NCBI GenBank assembly: GCA_900540205.1
Contig: UQER01000004.1
Span: forward strand, 76,713-140,712
Length of the DNA stretch: 64,000 bases
Reading direction: 5' to 3'
Source of the DNA: an uncultured Porphyromonadaceae bacterium
Lineage (GTDB): Bacteria; Bacteroidota; Bacteroidia; Bacteroidales; Muribaculaceae
Below are positions 16,884 through 25,269 of this stretch, in pieces. Made by a program: the position numbers and the translations under genes. How positions within the stretch are numbered: the stretch's first letter is position 1; each line of letters starts with the position of its first letter. The notes below the pieces were generated by a model. The model did no database searches. It was not told the origin of the DNA and saw nothing but the letters and a program-made list of their open reading frames with translations.

Positions 16884-19800
16884 ATGAGAAAGTTGTTTTT
16901 GCTGTCGGTTGCTTGTATTGCCGTAATGTCTCACGCCCGACAAATTTCAGAAACCGAGGCCGCGTCTATCGCTTCGGAGTTTTTAGGCTCGACCATTGAA
17001 CAGCATGAGCCGGTAAGAAAAAGTGTGCATCGTGCTGCCGGCAGTTATAGTGGAAATTCCGATAGCGCCCCTTTTTATGTTTTCAACGCCAACGACGGCC
17101 AAGGCTTCGTTATCATCTCTGGTGACGATCGGGCGCAGTGTGTTCTCGGATATTCGGATTATGGGAAATTTGATTACGCAGATGTGCCGCCTCAGCTCGT
17201 CTACATGATGGATCTGTTTTCCGAGCGTATTAAAAAAATGCCTGCCGATGCTCCGGCACACTCGTCTTGGCGCAGTCCTGGCGTTGGTGTGCCCGGAAAT
17301 GAATCCATCCTGCTTGAGACCGCTTGTTGGGGACAAGGTGCACCGTACAATTCGCTTTGTCCTGTAATTGATGGTGTGCAGGCTCCTGCAGGATGCGTCG
17401 CCACTGCGATGGCAATCATAATGAAGTACCATAATTGGCCCGAAAGAGGTGAAGGGTTTCATTCATATGTGTGTAATGGACAAAATCTGAGTTTTGACTA
17501 TGGAATAGATTTTGATTGGACAAATACACCCTCTCGTCTGACGGGGGATTCAAGTGATGAGGAAATCGACAATGTCGCTAAATTAATGAGCGCATGCGGC
17601 ATAGCAGTTGATATGGGATATTCTCAAAAGGAAAGCGGTGCGTTTTCGGCTCCAGTTTCTATCGCCATGTCGGATTATTTTGTTTATTCTCCCCTTTCAC
17701 AATTAATATCGAATAAGAATTATACGCAAGATGATTGGGCAAATATATTAAAATATGAATTGAGTCTTAATCGGCCGCTAATTTATTTCGTGGGAGGTGC
17801 TTCAGGAAATCATGCGGTGGTGTGTGATGGCTATAATCAGTCATACTTTCATATAAACTGGGGATGGGATGGAAACTACAATGGTTATTTTGCGTTGAAC
17901 GACCTGAATCCTTATGGTCAGGCTGATAGCGAGGCAGGATACAATGACTATGCAGAAGCCTTGATTGGAGTTGTTCCCAATAAAACCCAGCACAAAATCG
18001 GAGTTTCCCCCTTGTGCATTTATCCGATAGGGGTGACTTCCACATCCTCCGAGTTGCATGCTGGAAATGAGTTTGAGTTGTTGGTGAATAATCTGTTCTC
18101 AATTCAATCCGGGTTTAAAGGTGAGGTGGCTGCAGTGTTGGCGGATCAGAACGGTAATATTAAAGAAGTGCTGTCAACGCAAGAGCTCACTCTTGAAAGA
18201 GAGGCAAATTCTAAAATGGTTTTTCCCGGTTGTAAACTGTCATCGGTGGAAAAAGGAGATATTGTCACGGTGGTTTCGCGGGAAGCCGGAAGTAACGACT
18301 GGCAATTTATCATAAGGCAGCCCTGGTGTATATGCAATACCGCTATTTATCCACAAATATACAGAGCGCAAAAGTGTAATCTGGAGCTGAAGCTTGATGC
18401 CGGGGTCAAAGTTGAATTATTTATTGGTGAGACCGAAGATGATATGGACCTTAACCATCCCGTCGCGGCGGGAGAGTTCCCTTATGGAACAAATTTGAGG
18501 GCTAAAGTGTCTTTTGAGGATCCGTCAAAGTTGCATGCCGTTCAGGTCTCGCACTGCGATTTTGGTTACGTTTACCGATATCTTGATGCAGGCAACTGGC
18601 TCCCGCTGGAACAACTGTGTCAACCCGTTTATACGGTAGAGGTGAGGTTATATGACAAATCAGAACTTATTGACAAGCATGTACATGTGGAGAATGCGGG
18701 AATGTTGAGTTCCATGCTAAGTGAAGAAGACTTCAAAATAGGTTCCCTTTCTTTAAGTGGCAAAATCGGTTCTCTGGACATGGTCGAAATTAAAGACAGA
18801 TTGCCGTTGCTGTACTCCCTCGATATGGGGCAATGTTCGTATTCAGACGATGCAGGGAGCGGTTTACAAGGTTTAGATAACAGGCGCTTTCTAGAAAGAG
18901 TTATACTTCCGGCCGATTTGAAATCCATAGGCCAAAGTGCCTTCCTTTGCAGCGCGGTGAAGGAAGTTTCCTTCCCATCGGGTTTGGAGTCGATTGGCGA
19001 TCAGGCTTTTTCAAGATGCAAATATCTCACGGGTATCTCATTGCCTTCTGATTTGAAGATGATGGGGAGGTTATGTTTTGATAAATGTGAGGGGCTGACA
19101 GAGATAACGATACCCTCGGGCGTTTCGCGTATTCCGGACAACGCATTCGATGGATGTGTTAATTTGAGTTCTGTGACGATTGAGGGGGATGTGTCTGAGA
19201 TTGGTAACTATGCATTTAATGAATGTGTAGGGTTGCGCCATGCCAATTTAGGAAACTCTCTGATAGCAATCGGGGATTATGCATTCAGAGAATGCACTTC
19301 GTTAAGCGATATCCAATTCCCGGCCTCTCTTGTTAATATTGGGCAAAGTGCATTTTATAATGATTGTTCTCTCAAGCGAATTGAAATCCCTCATTCTGTG
19401 GAATCAATCGGCAAGTATGCATTCTATAATTGTACGAGTGCCAAACAGTTGAGCCTAAGCAATCAACTCGTGGAAATAGAAGACGGTACATTTATGTCAT
19501 GTAATGGATACTCTGATTTAAGACTGGGCGATAAGATACGAAAGATTGGTCAGAGTGCTTTATCCGGCAATTATACCGATTTGTATCTGAATGCTGCCCT
19601 TGAAAATGTTGCGTCATTCGGCCTGAATTCGAACTCATGTGTTAATGTGTATACGCCGTCGATCCAAGGCTTTGCTGTGGAGGATGATGCCATACGGTGC
19701 CAGAACCTTTATATTCCCGGTAAAACGCTGGCAGTCTTTGATCACATAGCTGATGCGAAGAAAAAAGAGATGTGGTCATATTCCTTACACAAGGATTTAG

Positions 19801-20228
19801 GTGCGGTCACACTTCGGCCTGCAATAGCTGGTGTTGTCATTGATAGAGTCGTAATTAATGGTGATGTCGTTTACTTGGATGGCGACAATCTGTACAGATA
19901 TACGCCTGCTGACGATCTCGATATCACAGTTGAATATACATTAAACGGAAGTCAGTCAATGTTGACGCACTATACGCCTGAATTTAATGCCGGATTGGCC
20001 GATGAGCCGATTAGCTCGGTTGTGTCTACGGTAGCATTGGCTGATGTCAGAATAAATGCCAAGGACAATTGTATACAGATTGCCACCGCAAGTGACAATG
20101 CAAATGTTGTGGTGTTTGATTCCATGGGGCGTTGCTTATATAGGGGCAATGAACATACGGTCAGCGGACTGTGCGCCGGCTTGTACCTCGTTGTTGTTGA
20201 CGGCAGAACATTTAAAGTGACAATATGA
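16884..20228 (+). CDS. Secreted C10 (streptopain-type) protease with BspA-like leucine-rich repeats
   Basis: 1114 residues. Signal peptide 1-18; an inhibitory Spi-type propeptide at about 20-115 (ASIASEFLG, FVIISGDDRAQCVLGYS). The C10 cysteine protease domain covers about 135-370: nucleophile Cys171 in PAGCVATAM and His310 in SGNHAVVCDGYN, then the HINWGWDGNYNGYF strand. The 139-residue Cys-His spacing is near that of streptopain. After a middle region comes a run of about ten BspA-type LRR_5 units (about 660-930; pattern I-x-x-x-AFxxCxxLxxIxIPxSVxxIG). The end (about 1050-1114) resembles a type IX sorting domain. Probably surface-exposed, acting on host or community proteins. The DNA is more AT-rich than neighbouring genes. 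Confidence 0.88.
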   Translation: MRKLFLLSVACIAVMSHARQISETEAASIASEFLGSTIEQHEPVRKSVHRAAGSYSGNSDSAPFYVFNANDGQGFVIISGDDRAQCVLGYSDYGKFDYADVPPQLVYMMDLFSERIKKMPADAPAHSSWRSPGVGVPGNESILLETACWGQGAPYNSLCPVIDGVQAPAGCVATAMAIIMKYHNWPERGEGFHSYVCNGQNLSFDYGIDFDWTNTPSRLTGDSSDEEIDNVAKLMSACGIAVDMGYSQKESGAFSAPVSIAMSDYFVYSPLSQLISNKNYTQDDWANILKYELSLNRPLIYFVGGASGNHAVVCDGYNQSYFHINWGWDGNYNGYFALNDLNPYGQADSEAGYNDYAEALIGVVPNKTQHKIGVSPLCIYPIGVTSTSSELHAGNEFELLVNNLFSIQSGFKGEVAAVLADQNGNIKEVLSTQELTLEREANSKMVFPGCKLSSVEKGDIVTVVSREAGSNDWQFIIRQPWCICNTAIYPQIYRAQKCNLELKLDAGVKVELFIGETEDDMDLNHPVAAGEFPYGTNLRAKVSFEDPSKLHAVQVSHCDFGYVYRYLDAGNWLPLEQLCQPVYTVEVRLYDKSELIDKHVHVENAGMLSSMLSEEDFKIGSLSLSGKIGSLDMVEIKDRLPLLYSLDMGQCSYSDDAGSGLQGLDNRRFLERVILPADLKSIGQSAFLCSAVKEVSFPSGLESIGDQAFSRCKYLTGISLPSDLKMMGRLCFDKCEGLTEITIPSGVSRIPDNAFDGCVNLSSVTIEGDVSEIGNYAFNECVGLRHANLGNSLIAIGDYAFRECTSLSDIQFPASLVNIGQSAFYNDCSLKRIEIPHSVESIGKYAFYNCTSAKQLSLSNQLVEIEDGTFMSCNGYSDLRLGDKIRKIGQSALSGNYTDLYLNAALENVASFGLNSNSCVNVYTPSIQGFAVEDDAIRCQNLYIPGKTLAVFDHIADAKKKEMWSYSLHKDLGAVTLRPAIAGVVIDRVVINGDVVYLDGDNLYRYTPADDLDITVEYTLNGSQSMLTHYTPEFNAGLADEPISSVVSTVALADVRINAKDNCIQIATASDNANVVVFDSMGRCLYRGNEHTVSGLCAGLYLVVVDGRTFKVTI

Positions 20229-20292
20229 TGGCCGAGATAAAAGTAACGGCAGCAACTCCGCAAAATTTAAAATTAAATGGGGTAAATAATTA

Positions 20293-20324
20293 TTTGGTTG
20301 ATTGGCAAATAATTGTTACCTTTG
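20293..20324 (+). promoter_or_regulatory. rplU: Bacteroidetes-type promoter of rplU-rpmA
   Basis: TTTG at 20293-20296 and TACCTTTG at 20317-20324, 20 bp apart. The roughly 80-nt leader to rplU is G/T-rich (GGGCTTTTTGGCCGTTTTGGGCTC) and may hold a regulatory structure. Confidence 0.75.
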
Positions 20325-20411
20325 TGGGCTTTTTGGCCGTTTTGGGCTCGGAATAAGTGGTGTCTGCGCATCCGCCCGACGGTGTTAATCTATAAATATC
20401 AGTTAGTTGCA

Positions 20412-20732
20412 ATGTACGCAATTGTAGAAATCCAGGGACAGCAGTTCAAAGCCGAAGCAGGCAAATTTCTGTATGTTCACTATCTCGGCGACGAGAAAAA
20501 AGAAGGCGAGACACTCGAATTTGACCGTGTTCTGCTCGTTGACGCCGACGGTGCCGTTAAAGTAGGCGCGCCCACCGTGGAAGGGGCAAAAGTTGTTTGC
20601 GAGGTGAAACGTCCCCTCGTGAAAGGCGACAAAGTCATCGTTTTCAAGAAAAAACGTCGCAACGACTATGTTCGCAAGAACGGACATCGCCAGATGTTCA
20701 CCCAGATTGTGATCAAGGACGTGATTGCTTAA
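20412..20732 (+). CDS. rplU: Large subunit ribosomal protein L21
   Basis: 106 residues, standard size. YAIVEIQGQQFKAEAGKFLYV at the start, KRPLVKGDKVIVFKKKRRNDYVRKNGHRQMFTQI is the L21 signature near the C terminus. Binds 23S rRNA together with L20. The frame is open upstream to 20313, but ATG 20412 gives the family N terminus. Forms a two-gene operon with rpmA 25 nt downstream. Confidence 0.97.
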   Translation: MYAIVEIQGQQFKAEAGKFLYVHYLGDEKKEGETLEFDRVLLVDADGAVKVGAPTVEGAKVVCEVKRPLVKGDKVIVFKKKRRNDYVRKNGHRQMFTQIVIKDVIA

Positions 20733-20757
20733 CCCCAAAATAAAACTCTAAGAAACA

Positions 20758-21021
20758 ATGGCACATAAAAAAGGTGTTGGTAGTTCTAAGAACGGCCGTG
20801 AGTCAGAAAGCAAACGACTCGGAGTGAAGATTTTTGGCGGTCAGCACGCCAAAGCGGGCAATATCATCAAGCGTCAGCGTGGCACAGTTCACCATCCCGG
20901 TCTGAACGTAGGCATGGGTAAGGATCATACCATCTATGCTCTCGTTGACGGTGTGGTTGTGTTCACCACCGGTAAGGAAGGCCGCCGTTTCATCAACGTG
21001 CAGCCGGCAGCCGAGGCGTAA
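20758..21021 (+). CDS. rpmA: Large subunit ribosomal protein L27
   Basis: 87 residues. The N terminus MAHKKGVGSSKNGRES begins directly with the mature sequence that reaches the peptidyl transferase centre, so no Firmicutes-type cleavable prefix is present. GVKIFGGQHAKAGNIIKRQRGT and HPGLNVGMGKDHTIYALVDG are family motifs. Co-transcribed with rplU and followed by a strong terminator at 21042-21085. Confidence 0.97.
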   Translation: MAHKKGVGSSKNGRESESKRLGVKIFGGQHAKAGNIIKRQRGTVHHPGLNVGMGKDHTIYALVDGVVVFTTGKEGRRFINVQPAAEA

Positions 21022-21041
21022 CGTAGCCCGGATTAACGATT

Positions 21042-21085
21042 AAAAAGCGATGCGTGCAGGCGCTGGCCTGATGCATCGCTTTTTT
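21042..21085 (+). terminator. rpmA: Rho-independent terminator after rpmA
   Basis: Stem AAAAAGCGATGC (21042-21053) with GCATCGCTTTTTT (21073-21085), loop of 19. Confidence 0.9.
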
Positions 21086-21518
21086 GCGCTTTGTCGGGAA
21101 TGCTTTGGTGCAGATGCCCGTGGGGGTGTGAATCTGCGTTCAAAGTGCCCCGTGGCGTAGATTGAAGGAGAGGTCTGACGTCGCTTCCAACGTCACATGC
21201 TGCTGCGGCAGTAGGGTCGTGGAGTTATGGCTTGCGCTTACGGCCTGTGGTGCCTTTTAGATGCGGAATTCTGTTCCATTCCTCCCTTCAGGAGTGTGTG
21301 TTTCAAGTAATCTTTGTATATATAACGCTTTGAGGTTCTGAATTGTTGAGAAATCGGCAACGGCGCGGCTCCTATCGTGAGGCCTTCTCCGGCAAACATC
21401 GGCCGGAATGCCATGGCGGAGTGCCGTGTGCATTGTTGGCAAAGGCGCTATTTTGCATGTGAGTGGAAGAAAAATCGCGCTGAGGCGTGAAATCTTGATG
21501 CAAAAACTTGCCTAAAGT
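21086..21518. other. Intergenic region without recognisable genes
   Basis: About 430 bp between the rpmA terminator and the tRNA promoter. A 61-codon minus-strand frame (21257-21442) has no family features. No repeat, hairpin with T-run or promoter of note was found. Confidence 0.5.
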
Positions 21519-21550
21519 GTTGCGTAATTGAAAAAATGAATGTAATTTTG
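21519..21550 (+). promoter_or_regulatory. Promoter of the tRNA-Asn gene
   Basis: GTTG at 21519-21522 and TAATTTTG at 21543-21550, 20 bp apart. Transcription would start near 21557, about 57 nt before the tRNA. Confidence 0.65.
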
Positions 21551-21613
21551 CAACGCAAAACCCGGAGGGGTGGGTCGCTGTCAGGATTCTCCATCCTGTT
21601 GCGATAAGAAAAT

Positions 21614-21687
21614 GCTTCAGTAGCTCAGTTGGTTAGAGCACCTGACTGTTAATCAGGGGGTCGTTGGTTCAAGCCCATCCTGAAGCG
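21614..21687 (+). tRNA. tRNA-Asn (anticodon GTT)
   Basis: 74-nt cloverleaf. Acceptor GCTTCAG/CTGAAGC with discriminator G, D-arm GCTC/GAGC, anticodon stem CCTGA/TCAGG around CTGTTAA, T-loop TTCAAGC. The T stem GTTGG/CCATC contains one U-U mismatch. CCA is not encoded. Monocistronic, with its own promoter and terminator. Confidence 0.93.
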
Positions 21688-21701
21688 CTTCCCCTTCCCC
21701 T

Positions 21702-21740
21702 GAGGCGTCTTGACCGTTTTCGGCGAGGCGCCTCTTTTTT
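21702..21740 (+). terminator. Rho-independent terminator after tRNA-Asn
   Basis: GAGGCG (21702-21707) pairs with CGCCTC (21729-21734), then six T; the loop contains further GC pairing (CCG/CGG). Confidence 0.8.
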
Positions 21741-21747
21741 GTAGATT

Positions 21748-21817
21748 CACGATGCACGATGCTCAATGCTCAATGCGTGATGCACAATGTACGCTACATG
21801 ATGCATGATGTTTGATG
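21748..21817. repeat. Short GATGCAC/AATGC intergenic repeat, block 2
   Basis: Degenerate array of GATGCAC, GATGCTCAATGC, GATGCACAATG and ATGATGCATGATG words; same family as blocks at 3192-3226 and 22055-22130. Confidence 0.6.
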
Positions 21818-21886
21818 CCGCCAAGTTTTCGCCGTAGGCGATGGGCTGTGGTGAATCCCACGAACATGGGGGTGCCATCATTGTAC

Positions 21887-21906
21887 GGGCGCTATACATA
21901 GCGCCC
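21887..21906. repeat. Palindrome GGGCGCTAT-AC-ATAGCGCCC
   Basis: Perfect 9-bp arms around two bases. A sister palindrome, GGGCGCAAT-TT-ATTGCGCCC, lies at 22021-22040; both belong to a GGGCGC-type intergenic repeat. Confidence 0.65.
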
Positions 21907-21993
21907 ACACCATCCATGCCAGGCAATTCATTCCCCCAATTATTGTGCGGGTTAATATGTGGTATTAAAATGGGGATTAATTTGTGAGCTGAG

Positions 21994-22040
21994 GATGCGG
22001 GCGCAATTTAATGAAGATGCGGGCGCAATTTATTGCGCCC
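21994..22040. repeat. Direct repeat GATGCGGGCGCAATTTA plus palindrome
   Basis: Two exact 17-bp copies (21994-22010 and 22016-22032), period 22; the second runs into the palindrome 22021-22040 (GGGCGCAAT-TT-ATTGCGCCC). Confidence 0.7.
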
Positions 22041-22054
22041 CTACCACCAAACTC

Positions 22055-22130
22055 TATGCATCGAACATCGTGCATCGTGAATTGTGCATCGTGAATTGTG
22101 CATCGTGAATTGTGCATCATGCATTGTGTT
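22055..22130. repeat. Inverted block 3 of the GATGCAC repeat with four 14-bp tandem units
   Basis: Units of CATCGTGAATTGTG at 22073-22086, 22087-22100 and 22101-22114 are identical; the fourth, 22115-22128, differs at two or three positions. The reverse complement contains GATGCACAATTCAC, linking it to blocks 1 and 2. There are no spacers, so this is not a CRISPR array. Confidence 0.75.
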
Positions 22131-22145
22131 TTTCCATACTTAAAA

Positions 22146-22177
22146 TTTGTGAACATTAAGGCAATTTGCTAATTTTG
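22146..22177 (+). promoter_or_regulatory. sdhC: Promoter of the sdhCAB (frdCAB) operon
   Basis: TTTG at 22146-22149 and TAATTTTG at 22170-22177 with exactly 20 bp between. Transcription start near 22184, leader about 70 nt. Confidence 0.85.
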
Positions 22178-22253
22178 CGTGGGTAAATATGCCCATGATC
22201 ATGAAAAAACAACTCAAAAATTCAATAATTAAATCCTTTAAAACAAAACATTT

Positions 22254-23207
22254 ATGTGGTTAACATCCTCATCCATAGGTAGGAAGGTGATCATGGCAGT
22301 GTCCGGTGCTTTCCTGTTCCTATTTGTGACGTTTCACGCATTGATGAATGGAGTGGCACTGTTCTGGCCCACCGCCTACAACGAGGTGTGCCTTATGCTC
22401 GGCGCCAACTGGTACGCACTCATCGGCACAGTGATAATCGCTGCCTTTGTGGTGCTTCACATCGTCTATGCAAGCTGGCTCACCATCCAGAACCGCAAGG
22501 CCCGCGGCGTAGAGCGTTACGCCGAGACTTCGCGCCCCAAGCAGGTTGAATGGTCGTCGAAGAACATGTATGTGCTCGGCGTTGTGATTCTTGCCTTCCT
22601 GGTGATTCACCTCATCCAGTTCTGGAGCAAAATGCAGCTTGCCGAAATCCTGCACTGCGACGTGGTTGACGCCAACACTCAGGAGACCGTTCCCGCTGCA
22701 GCAGGTACTTGGTTCCTTGAGATTGCCTTCCGCAATCCGCTCACACTGGTTGTCTACCTGATCGGTTTCATCGCCCTCTGGTTCCACCTTACCCACGGTT
22801 TCTGGTCGATGATGCAGACTGTCGGCTGGAACAACCGTATCTGGATGGAGCGCATCAAGACAATCGGCAACGTGTGGGTGACATGCGTGGTGGCTCTCTT
22901 CATCGCACAGGCAATCGTGTTCACCGTACATGCTCACCGCGGCACATACACCTCGTGCCCCGCGCTCATCGAGCAGTATCAGGAGATGGCAGCCGAAGGC
23001 AACCATATCTCCATTCAGGAGGCAGCCCCCTGCCTTAACGCAGAGTGCTCCGAAACTCCCTGCGGCCGCAAGGCATGTGTAGGCGCACCCTGCAAGAATG
23101 CTCCCTGCGCTCAGGGTGAATGCACCAATCCTGACTGCAACAACCCCGAATGCCCCGCAGCTGTGGCTGAGGTTGAGAGTGAAGAACAAGTAATCGTAAA
23201 CGAATAA
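22254..23207 (+). CDS. sdhC: Succinate dehydrogenase/fumarate reductase cytochrome b subunit with Cys-repeat tail
   Basis: 317 residues. Residues 1-230 are the five-helix diheme cytochrome b of type B complexes that exchange electrons between (mena)quinone and the flavoprotein; histidines in TFHALMNG, HIVYASW, VIHLIQFW and FHLTHGFWSMMQ are likely heme ligands. After the last helix a roughly 85-residue tail follows, absent from the usual roughly 230-residue relatives. It has C235 and then nine cysteines from C260 to C300 at an exact five-residue period (CLNAE, CSETP, CGRKA, CVGAP, CKNAP, CAQGE, CTNPD, CNNPE, C), ending in an acidic stretch. With five helices the tail should be periplasmic. First gene of the operon, 13 nt before the flavoprotein. 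Confidence 0.93.
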   Translation: MWLTSSSIGRKVIMAVSGAFLFLFVTFHALMNGVALFWPTAYNEVCLMLGANWYALIGTVIIAAFVVLHIVYASWLTIQNRKARGVERYAETSRPKQVEWSSKNMYVLGVVILAFLVIHLIQFWSKMQLAEILHCDVVDANTQETVPAAAGTWFLEIAFRNPLTLVVYLIGFIALWFHLTHGFWSMMQTVGWNNRIWMERIKTIGNVWVTCVVALFIAQAIVFTVHAHRGTYTSCPALIEQYQEMAAEGNHISIQEAAPCLNAECSETPCGRKACVGAPCKNAPCAQGECTNPDCNNPECPAAVAEVESEEQVIVNE

Positions 23208-23220
23208 TCACATTTCAGAT

Positions 23221-25248
23221 ATGGCCGATATAAAAAATCTCGAGGGCATGATCGACTCGACGCCGATCATGAAGGACTATGCCGATATCGAATCGTCAAA
23301 GCTCCCCGAATTTCAAATCGATTCAAAAATTCCTGAAGGTCCCGTAGCTGAAAAGTGGACCAATTATAAAGCACATCAGAAACTCGTGAACCCCGCCAAC
23401 AAGCGCCACCTCGACATCATCGTTGTAGGTACCGGTCTGGCAGGCGCATCCGCAGCCTCCACTCTTGGCGAAATGGGTTTCAATGTGTATAACTTCTGCA
23501 TTCAGGATTCACCCCGCCGCGCTCACTCCATTGCCGCACAGGGTGGTATCAACGCTGCCAAGAACTACCAGAACGACGGCGACTCGGTTTACCGTCTGTT
23601 CTACGACACAGTAAAGGGCGGTGACTTCCGCTCGCGCGAGGCCAACGTTTACCGTCTGGCCGAAGTGTCGAACAACATCATTGACCAGTGCGTGGCACAG
23701 GGCGTTCCCTTCGCACGCGAATACGGCGGTCTGCTGGCCAACCGTTCGTTCGGTGGCGCACAGGTGAGCCGTACATTCTATGCCAAGGGGCAGACCGGCC
23801 AGCAGCTGCTGCTCGGCGCCTACGCATCGCTCAACCGCCAGATCAAGAAAGGCACCGTCAAGAGCTTCAACCGCCGCGAGATGCTTGACATCGTAATGAT
23901 CGACGGCCGCGCACGCGGTGTGATCATGCGCAACCTCATCACAGGTGAGCTCGAGCGTTATGCCGCACATGCCGTGGTTCTGGCCACCGGCGGTTACGGC
24001 CGTGCATTCTTCCTGAGCACCAACGCCATGGGCTGCAACGGTTCGGCCGCTGTCCAGGCATTCAAGAAAGGCGCCTACCTGGCCAACCTCGCTTTCACTC
24101 AGATTCACCCCACATGTATCCCCGTTCACGGCGAGGACCAGAGCAAGCTCACACTTATGAGCGAATCGCTCCGTAACGACGGCCGTATCTGGGTGCCCAA
24201 AAAGAAAGAGGATGCCGAAGCCATCCGCGCCGGCAAGAAGAAACCTACCGATATCCCCGACGAGGACCGCGACTTCTATCTGGAGCGCCGTTATCCCGCC
24301 TTCGGTAACCTCTGTCCCCGCGACATCGCTTCGCGTGCCGCCAAGGAGCGTTGCGACGCCGGTTACGGTGTCGGCACCGGTAATGCCGTATATCTCGACT
24401 TCAAGTATGCCATCCAGCGTCTCGGCGCCGATGTGGTGCGCGACCGTTACGGCAACCTGTTCGACATGTACCAGATGATTTCGGACGACAACCCCTACGA
24501 AACCCCGATGATGATCTTCCCCGCCAGCCACTACACAATGGGTGGTATCTGGGTTGACTACGAGCTGCAGACCTCCATCAAGGGCCTCTTCGCCATCGGT
24601 GAGTGCAACTTCTCGGACCACGGTGCAAACCGCCTGGGCGCTTCCGCGCTGATGCAGGGTCTTGCTGACGGTTATTTCGTGCTGCCCTACACAATGCAGA
24701 ACTATCTCAGCGACCAAATCAAGGTGCCGCGTTTCACCACCGATACTCCCGAATTCGACGCCGCCGAGAAGGGCGTACGCGAGCGTATCGCCAAACTCAT
24801 GGCAATCAAGGGTACCAAGTCGCCCGACCAGCTGCACAAGAAACTCGGCCATATCATGTGGAACCTCGTAGGTATGGGCCGCACTCTGCAGAGCCTTGTC
24901 AAAGCCATTGACGAGATTGCCGAAGTACGCAAGGAATTCTACACTGACCTGCGCATCGTGGGTTCGGCCGACGACCTCAACACCGAGCTTGAAAAGGCTC
25001 TCCGTCTGGAGGACTTCCTGGTAATCGCCAAGATGATGGCTATCGACGCACTGCACCGCAACGAATCGTGCGGCGCACACTTCCGCGAAGAGTACCAGAC
25101 CGCCGACGGCGAAGCTGCACGTAACGACAAGGATTACATGTACGTAGGTTGCTGGAAATATATGGGCGACAATGAGAAGCCCGTGCTGCTCAAGGAACCT
25201 CTGAAGTATGAGGCAATTCAGGTTCAGACCCGCAACTACAAGTCGTAA
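23221..25248 (+). CDS. sdhA: Succinate dehydrogenase/fumarate reductase flavoprotein subunit
   Basis: 675 residues. Catalyses succinate-fumarate interconversion with covalently bound FAD; in gut Bacteroidales it mainly reduces fumarate. FAD-binding GTGLAGASAASTL (about 70-82), RRAHSIAAQGGINAAKN with the flavin-linking His, HPTCIPVHGEDQSKL, RRYPAFGNLCPRDIASR active-site region and HYTMGGIWVDYE. GANRLGASALMQGLADG is the second FAD contact. Long N-terminal type B form. Operon order C-A-B; the next gene starts 21 nt downstream. Confidence 0.97.
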   Translation: MADIKNLEGMIDSTPIMKDYADIESSKLPEFQIDSKIPEGPVAEKWTNYKAHQKLVNPANKRHLDIIVVGTGLAGASAASTLGEMGFNVYNFCIQDSPRRAHSIAAQGGINAAKNYQNDGDSVYRLFYDTVKGGDFRSREANVYRLAEVSNNIIDQCVAQGVPFAREYGGLLANRSFGGAQVSRTFYAKGQTGQQLLLGAYASLNRQIKKGTVKSFNRREMLDIVMIDGRARGVIMRNLITGELERYAAHAVVLATGGYGRAFFLSTNAMGCNGSAAVQAFKKGAYLANLAFTQIHPTCIPVHGEDQSKLTLMSESLRNDGRIWVPKKKEDAEAIRAGKKKPTDIPDEDRDFYLERRYPAFGNLCPRDIASRAAKERCDAGYGVGTGNAVYLDFKYAIQRLGADVVRDRYGNLFDMYQMISDDNPYETPMMIFPASHYTMGGIWVDYELQTSIKGLFAIGECNFSDHGANRLGASALMQGLADGYFVLPYTMQNYLSDQIKVPRFTTDTPEFDAAEKGVRERIAKLMAIKGTKSPDQLHKKLGHIMWNLVGMGRTLQSLVKAIDEIAEVRKEFYTDLRIVGSADDLNTELEKALRLEDFLVIAKMMAIDALHRNESCGAHFREEYQTADGEAARNDKDYMYVGCWKYMGDNEKPVLLKEPLKYEAIQVQTRNYKS

Positions 25249-25269
25249 CATTCAACACTTAGAACAATA

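Noticed and set aside
22073..22128. CRISPR-like tandem array upstream of sdhC
   Set aside because: Repeats of 14 bp lie head to tail with no spacers, and no cas genes are nearby.
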